Below, piece after piece: positions 20,534 to 29,737 of a DNA stretch of 64,000 bases. The translations under genes were made by a program, and so were the position numbers. The stretch comes from Actinomycetospora sp. NBRC 106375 (GTDB lineage Bacteria > Actinomycetota > Actinomycetes > Mycobacteriales > Pseudonocardiaceae). The stretch spans positions 186,001 to 250,000 of the forward strand of contig NZ_BSTS01000001.1 in assembly GCF_030269665.1 (NCBI RefSeq). The letters are read 5' to 3'. Below the pieces are notes generated by a model. It was given only the letters and a program-made list of their open reading frames with translations, did not search any database and was not told the origin of the DNA. Numbering within the stretch: position 1 is the first letter of the stretch; each line of letters begins with the position of its first letter.

Positions 20534-22315
20534 TCAGCCCTCGAGGAGCGCAGCGATCCCGTCGACGGCCCGCCGCAGCTCGGTCGCGAAGCGCTCCATC
20601 TGTTCCCCGACCGCGGCCGGCGTCGACAGGTGCACGACCAGCCGGCCGGGCAGCAGCACGTAGGCCACGCCGATGCAGTGGGTGCTCGTCGAGCCGAAGC
20701 CGAAGACGCGCACGTGCTGCGACGGCGCGGAGCTGGTCGACAGGTAGTCGTCGCGCATGACGCGCCAGCCCGGGGAGTCGACGACCTCGAGCGGCTCCGC
20801 GGCACCCAACGACGCCCCCCGGCGCTGCTGGATCAGCGAGAGCTCCCAGAGGTGCTGCTCGGGCGCCCGCCCGGCCTGGCAGTCCTGGGCACGGCGAACG
20901 TGCGCCGCCGCCGCTGCTTCGAACGCCTCGCGACGCGCGGCGTCGTCGGCGCCCGGGTCGTCCATGGCGGCGGTGAACGCGAGGATCTCGGGCGTCACGA
21001 CGCGCATCGCCTCGGTGCGCCCGTGGTGGAACTGCAGCGTCGCGATCGACTCGTAGGTGGCGCCCACGAAGCCCTTCGCCCGCACGTGGGCCAGCTGGTA
21101 GGCCATCTGCACGAAGGCGTCGGGCGAGGCGCCGAGCTTCTTGATCCGGTCGCTGCCGAGGTCGTCGAACAGCACCAGCTGGGTCGCGATCGACCCGGCG
21201 TAGGCGGCGAAGTCCTCCCCCGCCGCCCGGATGTCGGCGGCCCGCTCGTCGGTGACCACGAACGGGAGCTCCGAGGGCGCGGGGACGCCCTGGGCGCGGG
21301 CCCCCAGACGCTCGGCGTGCTCGTCCGTGCTCGCCCCGAGGACGCCGTCGACCAGCGCGAGCACGGTCGTGCCGTCCAGGCGGCAGTGCTCGGTGTTGAT
21401 GCCCGCGGCGCCGTCAGCGAAGACGACGAAGGTCAGCGACTTGTCGAACCAGCGGTTGGTGCTGTCGCCGCCGAGCAGCTGGGCGCCCCGCGCCCGGTCG
21501 TCGTCGGGCGCGACGTCCTCGAGCGCCACCGCGAACAGCGCGGTCTCGACGTCGTCGAGCGCGGCCTCGTTGCCCTCGTCGAGCAGCGCCCGGCGGCTCG
21601 CGGCCCACTCCGCCCGGGCCTTGGTGGTGAGCCGACCGACGCCGGGACCGGGCTGCGACCCCGCCTGCTCCTGCACCGCACGGAGCCCCTCGGCGATCTC
21701 CGTCGCCGTGTGGGCGGTGCCGTCGGGGCCGAGCACGTCCAGACGGAACGCGTGCCCGCGCACGAACACCAGGACGTGCCGGGCCCGCGACGGTCCCGGC
21801 CACTGCTCGGTGTACGGCGTGCGGGCCGTGTCCTGCTCGTCGCCGGGGATGCGCGTCGACGAGAACAGGTAGCGGTGCTGCTCCATCGTCATCGGCGCGC
21901 CCTTGCGGGTCGCCGGCGGCAGCGCCCCGCTGTCGACCTGGTGCTTGTGCTCGAGCGCGCCGAGCACGAGCGCGGCGGCGCGCGCGGCCTGGTCGTGCTC
22001 AGCCGTGTCGGTGAACAGGAAGAAGAAGTTGGCGTTGAGCGCGATCCTGTCGCGCCGTCCGAGGTAGCGCGACTCCCAGAAGTCGTCGAGCCAGCTGTGC
22101 GTGGTCGGTGCGGCGTCGTAGGCCTCGAGCGCGGCCTGGAGCACCGGGCCCGGGCCGTGGGGACGCAGCAGCTGGTCGACGGCGGCCCGCGTCTCGGCCC
22201 GTTGATCGGCGTCGAGCAGCGGGTCGCACCACTCCAGGAACTGGGTGGCGCTGTCGGCCAGGGCCGGCACCGGGACCCGGGGCAGGCCGTCCTCGGCGTC
22301 GAACGTCCCGGTCAT
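20534..22315 (-). CDS. Choline/carnitine O-acyltransferase family protein
   Basis: A 593-residue acyltransferase of the eukaryote-like carnitine/choline family, moving acyl groups between CoA and an amino alcohol such as carnitine or choline. The catalytic histidine H310 lies in GINTEHCRLDG after NRWFDKSLTFVVF. The C-terminal YESIATLQFHHGRTEAMR matches the conserved substrate-site block. An N-terminal PVPALADSATQFLEW is also typical. Length matches carnitine acetyltransferase. The ATG at 22315 follows GAGAGGACC and is 26 bp behind the oxygenase stop. It is last in a run with choline-type oxidation genes. This family is uncommon in bacteria; whether carnitine, choline or another alcohol is the acceptor is unknown. 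Confidence 0.88.
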   Translation of the reverse strand: MTGTFDAEDGLPRVPVPALADSATQFLEWCDPLLDADQRAETRAAVDQLLRPHGPGPVLQAALEAYDAAPTTHSWLDDFWESRYLGRRDRIALNANFFFLFTDTAEHDQAARAAALVLGALEHKHQVDSGALPPATRKGAPMTMEQHRYLFSSTRIPGDEQDTARTPYTEQWPGPSRARHVLVFVRGHAFRLDVLGPDGTAHTATEIAEGLRAVQEQAGSQPGPGVGRLTTKARAEWAASRRALLDEGNEAALDDVETALFAVALEDVAPDDDRARGAQLLGGDSTNRWFDKSLTFVVFADGAAGINTEHCRLDGTTVLALVDGVLGASTDEHAERLGARAQGVPAPSELPFVVTDERAADIRAAGEDFAAYAGSIATQLVLFDDLGSDRIKKLGASPDAFVQMAYQLAHVRAKGFVGATYESIATLQFHHGRTEAMRVVTPEILAFTAAMDDPGADDAARREAFEAAAAAHVRRAQDCQAGRAPEQHLWELSLIQQRRGASLGAAEPLEVVDSPGWRVMRDDYLSTSSAPSQHVRVFGFGSTSTHCIGVAYVLLPGRLVVHLSTPAAVGEQMERFATELRRAVDGIAALLEG

Positions 22316-22341
22316 GCTGGTCCTCTCGCCGGTGATCGGGG

Positions 22342-23208
22342 TCAGTCCTGCAGCGTGTCACCCCGGACGGTCGCGCCCGCCAGGTGCTCGGGGGCGACGC
22401 GGCCGAAGAGCTGGCGGGTCCGCGTCGGGGAACCGACGACGCCGGGGCGCTCGCTGTAGGCGAGGATCGCGGCGTGCCGCGGCGAGCGGCCCTCCACCCT
22501 CGCCACGCGGTGCAGCGCGAAGCGTCCCCGGAACAGCTGCAGGTCGCCGGGGCGCAGCTCGACGCGGCGCACCGGCGTGCGGTCGCCGTCGAGCACGGCC
22601 CGCACGCCGGCGAGGTTCTCGTCGCCGGCGGCACGGATGCCCGGGCAGTACTCGAACTGGCCGCCCGACGAGGGCGCCCGGGTGAGCAGGCTGACGGCGA
22701 GCTCGTTGGTGTCGAAGTGCCACGGGTGGTCGCCGCCGGGGGCCACGACGTTGAGCGTCAGGCCCGCGTACGGGTCGGCCAGCGGGTGCACCTCGGGGAC
22801 CTCGAAGCACGCGGCGAGCAGCCGGTGCAGGCCGGGGTGGGCGTAGAGCCGCGCGACGATGTGGTCGGCGGGGATGCGGTCGCGGGCGACGAACGCGTTG
22901 CGCCGCTGCAGCACGACGCGGGCCGGGTGGTCGTCGGGCAGCGTGGGGTCCGGGTCCGTGTTGTAGACGTTCACGTCGGCGACATCGGTGTGTGCCGCTC
23001 CGGCGACGGCGTCACCCTGCGCCCGCAGCAGGTCGTGCCGCTCGGGGCGCACGACGTCGCGCAGAACCGTGCACCCCTCGGCGCGCAGCTGCGCCCTGGC
23101 GCGATCGACGACGTCGCGCCAGACCGGGTCGTCGGGGTCGTCGAGGGGATGGCGCCGCGGATCGACGATCTCGTCGATCCCCCGCCCGCCGAGCACGTCC
23201 CCACCCAC
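22342..23208 (-). CDS. Fe(II)/2-oxoglutarate-dependent oxygenase (ArpA/HalD-like)
   Basis: A 288-residue protein with the jelly-roll iron triad: H164 and D166 in HPWHFDTNEL and H233 in ALHRVARVEG, with an arginine-containing strand after it for 2-oxoglutarate. The overall pattern recalls the ArpA/HalD-BesD group, whose members hydroxylate or halogenate free amino acids. An aspartate at the facial triad (HxD) predicts hydroxylation, because halogenases replace it with Gly/Ala. A GTG at 23208 is given; a GTG at 23196 preceded by GGGTGGGG is also possible. It lies between a choline-dehydrogenase-like gene (82-bp gap) and a carnitine-type acyltransferase (26-bp gap). Its substrate is inferred only loosely as an amino acid or quaternary amine. 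Confidence 0.78.
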   Translation of the reverse strand: MGGDVLGGRGIDEIVDPRRHPLDDPDDPVWRDVVDRARAQLRAEGCTVLRDVVRPERHDLLRAQGDAVAGAAHTDVADVNVYNTDPDPTLPDDHPARVVLQRRNAFVARDRIPADHIVARLYAHPGLHRLLAACFEVPEVHPLADPYAGLTLNVVAPGGDHPWHFDTNELAVSLLTRAPSSGGQFEYCPGIRAAGDENLAGVRAVLDGDRTPVRRVELRPGDLQLFRGRFALHRVARVEGRSPRHAAILAYSERPGVVGSPTRTRQLFGRVAPEHLAGATVRGDTLQD

Positions 23209-23290
23209 GGGGGTGAACCGTAGCGATGATCACGCCGGGCCCGCCCCGTCCAACAGGTCAGGGCGGGCCCGGCGTGGGGGCGTCGGCCGG

Positions 23291-24877
23291 TTACCGCGGG
23301 TTCTTGATGAAGTCCGCGCAGCGCTCGCCGATCATCATCGTGGTGATGCACGGGTTGACCGTGATCAGGTCGGGCATGATCGAACCGTCGGCGACCCGCA
23401 GGCCGTCGACGCCCCGGACGCGCAGCTGCGGGTCGACCGGGGCCAGCGGGTCGCCATCGGCGCCCATCTTCACCGTGCACGACGGGTGGTAGACGGTGTT
23501 GTGGGTGTTCTTGATGTACTCGAAGAGCTCCTCGTCGGACTGCGCGGCGTCCCCCGGCGCGAGCTCCGTGCCCACCCACTCCTTCAGCGCCGGTGCCCCC
23601 GCGATCTCGCGGGCCACCTTGATGCCGCGGATCATGACCTCGCGGTCGTGGTCGTGGCTGAAGTAGCGCGGGTCGACCTTGGGCTTGTCGTGGAAGTCGC
23701 GCGAGGAGAGCCGGACCGTGCCCTTCGACTGCGCCCCGGTGACGTTCGGCGTGAGGCAGAACGTGTTGTCCGCGGTCGGGTAGCCGTGACGGACGATGTT
23801 CATGTCGAAGGGCACCGACCCGTAGTGGAACATCAGGTCGGGGGTCGCCCGGCCCTCGGCGCCGGCGAAGATCCCGATCTGCCACCACTGCGTCGACGCC
23901 GTCGGCATCGGCTGCAGGGCCTCCCACTGCACGAGGCCCTCGGGGTGGTCCTGCAGGTTCTCCCCAACGCCGGGGGCGTCGACCACGACGTCGATGCCGA
24001 TGTCCCGCAGGTGCGCGGCCGGCCCGATGCCCGAGAGCATCAGCAGCTTGGGCCCGTCGATGGCCCCGGCGGAGAGGATCACCTCGCGCCGGGCGGTCAC
24101 GTCGACGGCGTGGCGGGTGTCGGGCGTGCGCAGGCGGGCGCCGGTCGCCCGCGGACGGGCCCCGGACGTGTCGAGGTTCAGCTTCTCGGCCCGGTAGCCG
24201 GTCATGAGCGTGAGGTTGGGACGGTCCAGGTTCGGGTGGATGTAGGCCACCGACGCCGACGACCGCGAGCCGTCGGTCTTCGCGTTGACCTGGAACCAGT
24301 TCGCGCCCCGGTGCACCGTGCGACCGGTGTTGAACGGGGTCACGGGGAGCCCGACCTGCTCGCACGCCTCGAGCAGCGCCTCGCCGCAGGGGTCCTTGTC
24401 CCCGACGGTGCGGATGGTGACCGGCCCGTCGGTGCCCCGGCCCGGCGCCTCGGCCTCCGCGGTCGTGTCGAGGGCGGTCTCGAGCTTGCGGTAGAAGGGG
24501 TAGCACTCGTCGGCGGTCCACCCCGTCGCGCCGCCGGCGGCCCAGTCGTCGAGGTTCTCCTTCGGCGCCCAGAAGGCGATCGCCGAGTTGTGCGACGAGC
24601 AGCCCCCCAGCACCCGCGCGCGGGCGTGCCGCATCCACGAGTTGCCCGACTCCTGCGGCTCGATCGGGTAGTCCCAGTCGTAGCCGGACTCGAGCAGCTC
24701 CATCCAGCGGCTCAGGTCGAGGATCGCGTCGTCGCCGACGTCGGAGGGGCCGGCCTCGATGAGGCACACCGAGACGTCCCGGTCCTCGGACAGCCGCGAG
24801 GCGACGGCGCATCCGGCCGTCCCCCCGCCGACGACGACGTAGTCGAACTCGTTCCCGGAGCTCTGTGGGCCGGCCAT
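23291..24877 (-). CDS. GMC-family oxidoreductase, choline dehydrogenase-like
   Basis: A 528-residue FAD-dependent alcohol oxidase/dehydrogenase. The N-terminal dinucleotide motif VVVGGGTAGCAVASRL, the GMC signature around RVLGGCSSHNSAIAFW, AGAIDGPKLLMLSGIGP and the catalytic pair (H in VYHPSCTVKMG, N in VNPCITTMM) are all present. It is related to choline dehydrogenase BetA, but the substrate could be another alcohol. The ATG at 24877 shares its A with the TGA of the permease gene, and AGGAGG lies upstream. The order aldehyde dehydrogenase - APC permease - GMC oxidoreductase fits uptake of an amino alcohol and two-step oxidation to the acid, as in choline to glycine betaine. Confidence 0.9.
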   Translation of the reverse strand: MAGPQSSGNEFDYVVVGGGTAGCAVASRLSEDRDVSVCLIEAGPSDVGDDAILDLSRWMELLESGYDWDYPIEPQESGNSWMRHARARVLGGCSSHNSAIAFWAPKENLDDWAAGGATGWTADECYPFYRKLETALDTTAEAEAPGRGTDGPVTIRTVGDKDPCGEALLEACEQVGLPVTPFNTGRTVHRGANWFQVNAKTDGSRSSASVAYIHPNLDRPNLTLMTGYRAEKLNLDTSGARPRATGARLRTPDTRHAVDVTARREVILSAGAIDGPKLLMLSGIGPAAHLRDIGIDVVVDAPGVGENLQDHPEGLVQWEALQPMPTASTQWWQIGIFAGAEGRATPDLMFHYGSVPFDMNIVRHGYPTADNTFCLTPNVTGAQSKGTVRLSSRDFHDKPKVDPRYFSHDHDREVMIRGIKVAREIAGAPALKEWVGTELAPGDAAQSDEELFEYIKNTHNTVYHPSCTVKMGADGDPLAPVDPQLRVRGVDGLRVADGSIMPDLITVNPCITTMMIGERCADFIKNPR

Positions 24878-26436
24878 CACGCCTCCTGGACGGGCTTGTC
24901 GGTCGGGGTGTCGACGCGGGCGTGCTCGGCGACGACGCCCGTCTTGTGCTGCTGCACGAACCAGTAGTACGCGAACCCGGCGCCGAGGATGATCCCCGGC
25001 AGCAGCGCGCCGCCCCACTGGAGGTACCAGTGGAAGGGCTCGCTGGCGTTGTAGATCTCGTTGCGCGGCCAGGCGAGGTTCACGGTCATCAGGCCGCCCC
25101 AGATGATCGCCAGGATGTTGACCGGGAGCCCCCAGCGGCCCAGCGAGAAGCCGTCGGGACGGGGCTGCCAGGTGCCGCGGAGGCGCTGGAAGAGCATCGG
25201 CACGGTGACCAGCAGGTAGGCCGTGTAGATCATGATGATCGCGATGGACGTGACCACCGTGTAGATCTGCGGGCTGAAGGTGACCAGCAGCAGGACGATC
25301 GCGATGACCCCGATCGTCACCGACGAGACCACCGGGGTGCCGAAGCGCGGGCTGATCGTGCACAGCTTCGTGCCCGCGGGCAGGTTGTTGTCCCGGCTCA
25401 TCGCGAACGCGAGCCGGATCGCCGCGGCGTGCACGGCGAGCGCGCAGACCACGACGGCCACGGCGACCGCGACGAGGATGATGGTGCCGCCGAAGGGGCC
25501 GAGCACCGCGAGGACCAGGGCCTGCAGCCCGCCGAGCTGGCTGAACGTCGGGTCGGCGAGGTCCGGCGCCGACATGATCGCGAACAGCAGGATCAGCCCG
25601 CCGAGCAGGAACGAGAAGAACAGCGCCCGCAGGATGGCCTTCGGCGCGTTGCGCCGCGGGTCGTGCGACTCCTCGGCCAGCGAGCTCGCCGTGTCGAAGC
25701 CGTACATGACGTAGAGCGAGGCGAACATCGCCACGAGGAAGGCGCCGGCGTACCCGAGGGGGCGCCCGCTCGTGTCGATCCCGCCGTTCGAGAGCACGAC
25801 CTGCGGCCCGCGGACGATGTTGATCGCCAGCAGGATGATCAGCAGGACCGCCGCGATCAGCTCGATGAACACCCCGGTCGAGTTGATCTGCGCCATCAGC
25901 TTGGTGCCGAAGGCGTTGATCACAGTGGTGAAGACGATCAGGGCCGCGGCCAGGATGACGCCGTTGAGCGCCTCGGCGTTGGTGGTGTCCTCGGGGATGA
26001 ACTGGAAGCCCGACCAGATCTCCGGCAGCGTCGCCTGCAGCGCCAGCGCCACGGCGGCGATGGAGACGATCGACGCGGTGAGCATCGTCCACCCCGCGAG
26101 CCACGAGACGCCGTGGTTCGAGAGCCGCTTGCTCCAGTTGTAGATCGACCCGGCCACCGGGAAGCGCGCGGCCAGTTCGCAGAAGCACAGCGCCACCATC
26201 AGCTGCCCGACGAAGACCAGCGGCCAGGACCACCAGTACGACGGGCCCCCGGTGCCCAGCCCCAGGTAGAAGAGCTGGAACGTGCCGGTGAGGATCGAGA
26301 TGTAGCTGATGCCGGCCGCGAAGGTGTGGAAGCTCCCGAGGGACCGCACGAGGCTCGGCTTGTAGCCGAACTCGTCGATGTCCTCGGCGTCCGTAGCGCT
26401 GGCCTGCTTGTGCTCCTTCTCGTGGCTCGTGCTCAT
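24877..26436 (-). CDS. APC-superfamily amino acid/amine permease
   Basis: A 519-residue permease with about 12 hydrophobic spans. The first span region SFHTFAAGISYISILTG and the later YGFDTASSLAEESHDPRRNAP motif are typical of the APC (amino acid-choline-GABA) group. Short charged tails flank the core. The ATG at 26436 overlaps the stop of the aldehyde dehydrogenase gene (ATGA), and its own stop overlaps the GMC gene start. This tight coupling suggests it imports the substrate of those enzymes, plausibly choline, ethanolamine, GABA or a related amine. The exact substrate is not readable from sequence. Confidence 0.9.
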   Translation of the reverse strand: MSTSHEKEHKQASATDAEDIDEFGYKPSLVRSLGSFHTFAAGISYISILTGTFQLFYLGLGTGGPSYWWSWPLVFVGQLMVALCFCELAARFPVAGSIYNWSKRLSNHGVSWLAGWTMLTASIVSIAAVALALQATLPEIWSGFQFIPEDTTNAEALNGVILAAALIVFTTVINAFGTKLMAQINSTGVFIELIAAVLLIILLAINIVRGPQVVLSNGGIDTSGRPLGYAGAFLVAMFASLYVMYGFDTASSLAEESHDPRRNAPKAILRALFFSFLLGGLILLFAIMSAPDLADPTFSQLGGLQALVLAVLGPFGGTIILVAVAVAVVVCALAVHAAAIRLAFAMSRDNNLPAGTKLCTISPRFGTPVVSSVTIGVIAIVLLLVTFSPQIYTVVTSIAIIMIYTAYLLVTVPMLFQRLRGTWQPRPDGFSLGRWGLPVNILAIIWGGLMTVNLAWPRNEIYNASEPFHWYLQWGGALLPGIILGAGFAYYWFVQQHKTGVVAEHARVDTPTDKPVQEA

Positions 26437-27926
26437 GAACCACTCCCATGCTGTGTGGAGGAGGGGAACCACCCGGTCGGGCCCGGCCGGGTGTTGGTCC
26501 AGATGTGCTTCGGCTCCTGGTACTCGGCCAGGCCGGCCCGTCCGAGCTCCCGGCCGACCCCGGAGTGGCCGAAGCCGCCCCACTCGGCGGCCGGGACGTA
26601 CGGACCGAAGTCGTTGATCCAGATCGTGCCGTGGCGCAGCCGGGCCGCGACCTCCTCGCACGTGCCGTGGTCGGACGAGAACACCGCGCCGGCGAGGCCG
26701 TAGGAGGTGTCGTTGCCGATGCGGACGGCGTCGTCGAGGTCGGTGAACGTCTCGACGGTGAGCACCGGCCCGAAGGACTCCTCGTGGACCACCGTCATGT
26801 CCTGGGTGCAGCGGTCGAGGATCGTCGGCGGGTAGAAGTACCCGTCCCGGAGCTTCGGGTCGGTCGGGCGCTCGCCGCCGCAGCGCAGCACGGCGCCCTC
26901 GGCGACGCCCGCGGCCACGTAGGCCTCGACCTTGTCGCGGTGCGCGGCGGAGATCAGGGGCCCGGTCTCGGTCTCCGGGTCGTCGGGGCCGCCCATCCGG
27001 ATGCGCTCGGCACGGCGCACCAGGTCGTCGACGATCCGGTCGTGCGCGGACTCCTCGACCACCAGCCTCGCCCCGGCCGAGCACACCTGCCCGGAGTGCA
27101 GGAAGATCGCGGTGAGGGCGTTGTCCACGGCCGTCTCGTGGTCGGCGTCGGCGAAGAGCACGAGCGGGTTCTTGCCGCCGAGCTCGAGGGCCACCTTCTT
27201 CACCGTCGGCGCCGCGGACTCCATGATCCGCCGCCCGGTCACCAGGCCGCCGGTGAAGCTGACCATGTCGACGCGGGGGTCGGTCGAGAGCGGCGCGCCC
27301 GCGGCGGCCCCGGCCCCGAGCACGAGGTTCGCGACGCCGTCGGGCACCCCGGCCTCGGCCAGCAGCTCCATGAGGATGATCGCCGTGTGCGGCGTCAGCT
27401 CGCTGGGCTTGAGGACGAACGAGCAGCCCGCGCCGAGCGCCGGGGCCACCTTCCACGCGGTCTGCAGCAAGGGGTAGTTCCACGGCGTGATCAGCCCGCA
27501 GACACCGACCGGCTCGTGGACGACCTTGCTGCGGGCGGCCGGGATGCCCGTGTCGACCAGGCGCCCGTCGTCGGACGCCGCGAGGTGCCCGAACCACCGG
27601 AAGCAGTTGATGATGTCGTCCATGTCGATCTCGGACTCGGCGACCCGCTTGCCGGTGTCGTCGGTCTCGGCCCGCGCGAGGCGCGCCTTGTCGCGGACCA
27701 TGAGATCCGCGACCCGCAGCAGCAGCCCGCCCCGCTCCGGCGCGGGCACCGAGGTCCACCGGCCGTCGTCGAACGCGCGGCGGGCGGCCCCGATGGCCAG
27801 CTCCGTGTCCTTCGCCCCGGCCTCGTCGACCTCGGCGACGAGGTGCCCGTCGGCCGGTGACCGGATTTCGCGCTTCCCTCCGTCGACGGCCGACGTCCAC
27901 GCTCCGTCGATGAACAGCTCCGCCAC
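26433..27926 (-). CDS. Aldehyde dehydrogenase, betaine-aldehyde dehydrogenase-like
   Basis: A 497-residue NAD(P)-dependent aldehyde dehydrogenase. TPWNYPLLQTAWKVAPAL, the Glu motif VALELGGKNP and the catalytic cysteine in HSGQVCSAGARLVV are intact; GQVCSAGARL is characteristic of betaine-aldehyde dehydrogenases. The GTG at 27926 follows GGGGAGGGG. First gene of the operon, overlapping the permease by 4 bp. With the GMC enzyme downstream it would complete oxidation of an amino alcohol to the acid. GABA-aldehyde or trimethylaminobutyraldehyde are other reasonable substrates given the acyltransferase and oxygenase further down the run. Confidence 0.9.
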   Translation of the reverse strand: MAELFIDGAWTSAVDGGKREIRSPADGHLVAEVDEAGAKDTELAIGAARRAFDDGRWTSVPAPERGGLLLRVADLMVRDKARLARAETDDTGKRVAESEIDMDDIINCFRWFGHLAASDDGRLVDTGIPAARSKVVHEPVGVCGLITPWNYPLLQTAWKVAPALGAGCSFVLKPSELTPHTAIILMELLAEAGVPDGVANLVLGAGAAAGAPLSTDPRVDMVSFTGGLVTGRRIMESAAPTVKKVALELGGKNPLVLFADADHETAVDNALTAIFLHSGQVCSAGARLVVEESAHDRIVDDLVRRAERIRMGGPDDPETETGPLISAAHRDKVEAYVAAGVAEGAVLRCGGERPTDPKLRDGYFYPPTILDRCTQDMTVVHEESFGPVLTVETFTDLDDAVRIGNDTSYGLAGAVFSSDHGTCEEVAARLRHGTIWINDFGPYVPAAEWGGFGHSGVGRELGRAGLAEYQEPKHIWTNTRPGPTGWFPSSTQHGSGS

Positions 27927-27992
27927 AGCCGGATTCCCCTCCCCGTCGTCACCCGGACGGCCCTGTGCCAGGGCCCGACGAGTATCGACCTT

Positions 27993-28021
27993 CTCCTAGC
28001 GATCGCACCACGCCTTGACAG
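27993..28021 (-). promoter_or_regulatory. Candidate promoter of the aldehyde dehydrogenase operon
   Basis: On the minus strand CTGTCA (28021-28016) and TAGGAG (27998-27993) are separated by 17 bp, about 70 bp upstream of the GTG. The hexamers are weak matches. A small hairpin GGCCCT-gtgcc-AGGGCC (27959-27975) would lie in the leader. Confidence 0.3.
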
Positions 28022-28065
28022 CCGCCACACGCGGCGCAGCAGCCGATCGACGGGCGCCGATCGGA

Positions 28066-28656
28066 CTAGCGCGACGGCCCGCGCCGCCTGTCCGGAGTAC
28101 GCGCGACGAGGCTCGCGCGCCCGCGGCCCTCGTCGTGGTCGACGACGTCGAGGTGACCGAACGCCGCGAGCAGCTCGCCCGGTGCGGCGCGGAAGGGTCC
28201 GCCCTCGTCCCCGACCTCCGACAGCACACTGATCACGAGCAGCCCGCCCGGGGCGAGGGCATCGACCAGGGCCGGGTAGAGCGCCGGGTCGCGGAAGCGC
28301 TGGCAGACGACGATGTCGTACGGGCCGGCGGCACGGAGCGCAGCGGAGCTGCCGCGCCGGAGGCGGGTGACCGCGACGGGCAGCCCTTCGTCGAGATCCG
28401 CCGCGATCCATCGCACGTCGGGCGCCAGGGCGCGGCCCGCGGCGAGGCCCACGGGCGAGACGTCGACGGCGTCCACGTCGAGGCCGCGGCGTGCGAGCCA
28501 CACCGCGACCTGGCCGCGGCCGCAGGCGAGGTCGAGCGCGCGCCCCGTGGCGGGCACGAGAACCTCGCGGCCGACGAGCGCGTCCGGTGGACCCGGTTCG
28601 GCCGGCCCGAGACCGGCGAACCGGGCGTCCCAGCGGTCCCGGTCGGCCCCGCTCAC
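28066..28656 (-). CDS. Class I SAM-dependent methyltransferase
   Basis: A 196-residue methyltransferase. Motif I ALDLACGRGQVAVWLARRG, the acidic loop VDAVDVSP, PYDIVVCQRF and APGGLLVISVL outline the Rossmann fold. Similar small proteins resemble TehB-like or thiopurine-type methyltransferases. The GTG at 28656 follows GGGGAG. It is 50 bp downstream of a second methyltransferase on the same strand. The substrate is unknown. Confidence 0.82.
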   Translation of the reverse strand: MSGADRDRWDARFAGLGPAEPGPPDALVGREVLVPATGRALDLACGRGQVAVWLARRGLDVDAVDVSPVGLAAGRALAPDVRWIAADLDEGLPVAVTRLRRGSSAALRAAGPYDIVVCQRFRDPALYPALVDALAPGGLLVISVLSEVGDEGGPFRAAPGELLAAFGHLDVVDHDEGRGRASLVARTPDRRRGPSR

Positions 28657-28706
28657 CGGGTCGAGCTCCCCTGTCGGCGTGCTCGCTCGTCCGCTGTCTC
28701 CCGGGC

Positions 28707-29546
28707 TCAGGGCTTGCGGCCCACGACACCCGCGATGCAGCGCTGCGCCGGCACGAGCGGGCTCAGCATCGGGCCGTCCGGCCACCACTTCACGCACAGC
28801 TCGAGCCCGGGCTCGACGAGGTCGAGCCCCGGCATCATCGCGAGGATCTGGTCGCGGGTGCGGAAGCGGCCGGTGCCCAGCGGGCTGTGGAGGAAGACGT
28901 CCTCCATGCGCCGGGCGACCACGCTGTCGTCGTCCTGCGGGTCGAGGAAGTGGCTCAGCGCGACGTACGAGCCCGAGGGCAGTGCGTCGACGTACTGCTT
29001 CATGATCTCGGCGCAGGACAGGTCGGACTCGTCGTAGTGGTGCAGCGTCCCCATCTGCAGCAGCGCGAGCGGGCGCGAGAAGTCGATGTTCCGCGTGACC
29101 ACGGGGTCCTCGAGCACCTCGGCCGGGTGCGTGAGGTCGCCCGGGGAGAAGAACGTCTGGTCGTTCTCCTCCAGCAGCGCGCGCCCGTGCGCGACGACCG
29201 ACGGGTCGTTGTCGACGTAGACCACGCGGGCCTCGGGACACAGCCGCTGGGCGGCCTGGTGGGTGTTCTCCGCGGTCGGCAGGCCCGATCCGAGGTCGAG
29301 GAACTGGTCGATCCCGGCCTGGCCGGCGAGGAACCGCACGACGCGGACGAGGAAGGCGCGGTGGTCGACCGTGAACTGCTCGATCTCCGGCGCGACCTGG
29401 CGCAGCTTGTCGACGACCTCGCGGTCCGCGGGGTAGTTGTCCTTGCCGCCGAGGGCCGTGTCGTACACGCGCGCGATGCTCGCCCTGCTCGTGTCGATGT
29501 AGGCAGGAGCGGACCCCGAGCGGGACGAGGAGTGCGCAGCGGTCAT
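28707..29546 (-). CDS. DUF574-type SAM-dependent methyltransferase
   Basis: A 279-residue protein of the actinobacterial DUF574 methyltransferase family (often in many copies per genome). The family hallmarks are the N-terminal RVYDTALGGKDNYPADRE, the SAM loop FLDLGSGLPT, YVDNDPSVVAHGRALL and the C-terminal cysteine-containing strands ending in CIAGVVGRKP. The ATG at 29546 is used; an in-frame TTG lies 6 bp earlier. No substrate is established for the family. It is divergent from an XRE regulator of the DUF5753 type, a frequent combination in actinomycetes. Confidence 0.88.
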   Translation of the reverse strand: MTAAHSSSRSGSAPAYIDTSRASIARVYDTALGGKDNYPADREVVDKLRQVAPEIEQFTVDHRAFLVRVVRFLAGQAGIDQFLDLGSGLPTAENTHQAAQRLCPEARVVYVDNDPSVVAHGRALLEENDQTFFSPGDLTHPAEVLEDPVVTRNIDFSRPLALLQMGTLHHYDESDLSCAEIMKQYVDALPSGSYVALSHFLDPQDDDSVVARRMEDVFLHSPLGTGRFRTRDQILAMMPGLDLVEPGLELCVKWWPDGPMLSPLVPAQRCIAGVVGRKP

Positions 29547-29737
29547 CGGCAACCAATCGCGAGGTACGTCACGGACGGACGATCACCCTAGGAGAGTACG
29601 CGGAACGAGACGGTCACGGGTCGGCGAGCGGACAGGGCGGCCTCGCGCCGTGTAACGTCTCGACCTCGCGGCGGAGTGCACGTCCGCGGGCCGCGCCGGG
29701 GATCGGGCCGGACAGCAGAGCTGGGGAGCGCACGAGC

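Noticed and set aside
23291-26449. A single giant oxidoreductase reading through the permease region
   Set aside because: Only the last 528 codons match a family. The upstream part is the shadow of the APC permease, which has its own start and hydrophobic profile; the two genes overlap by one base.
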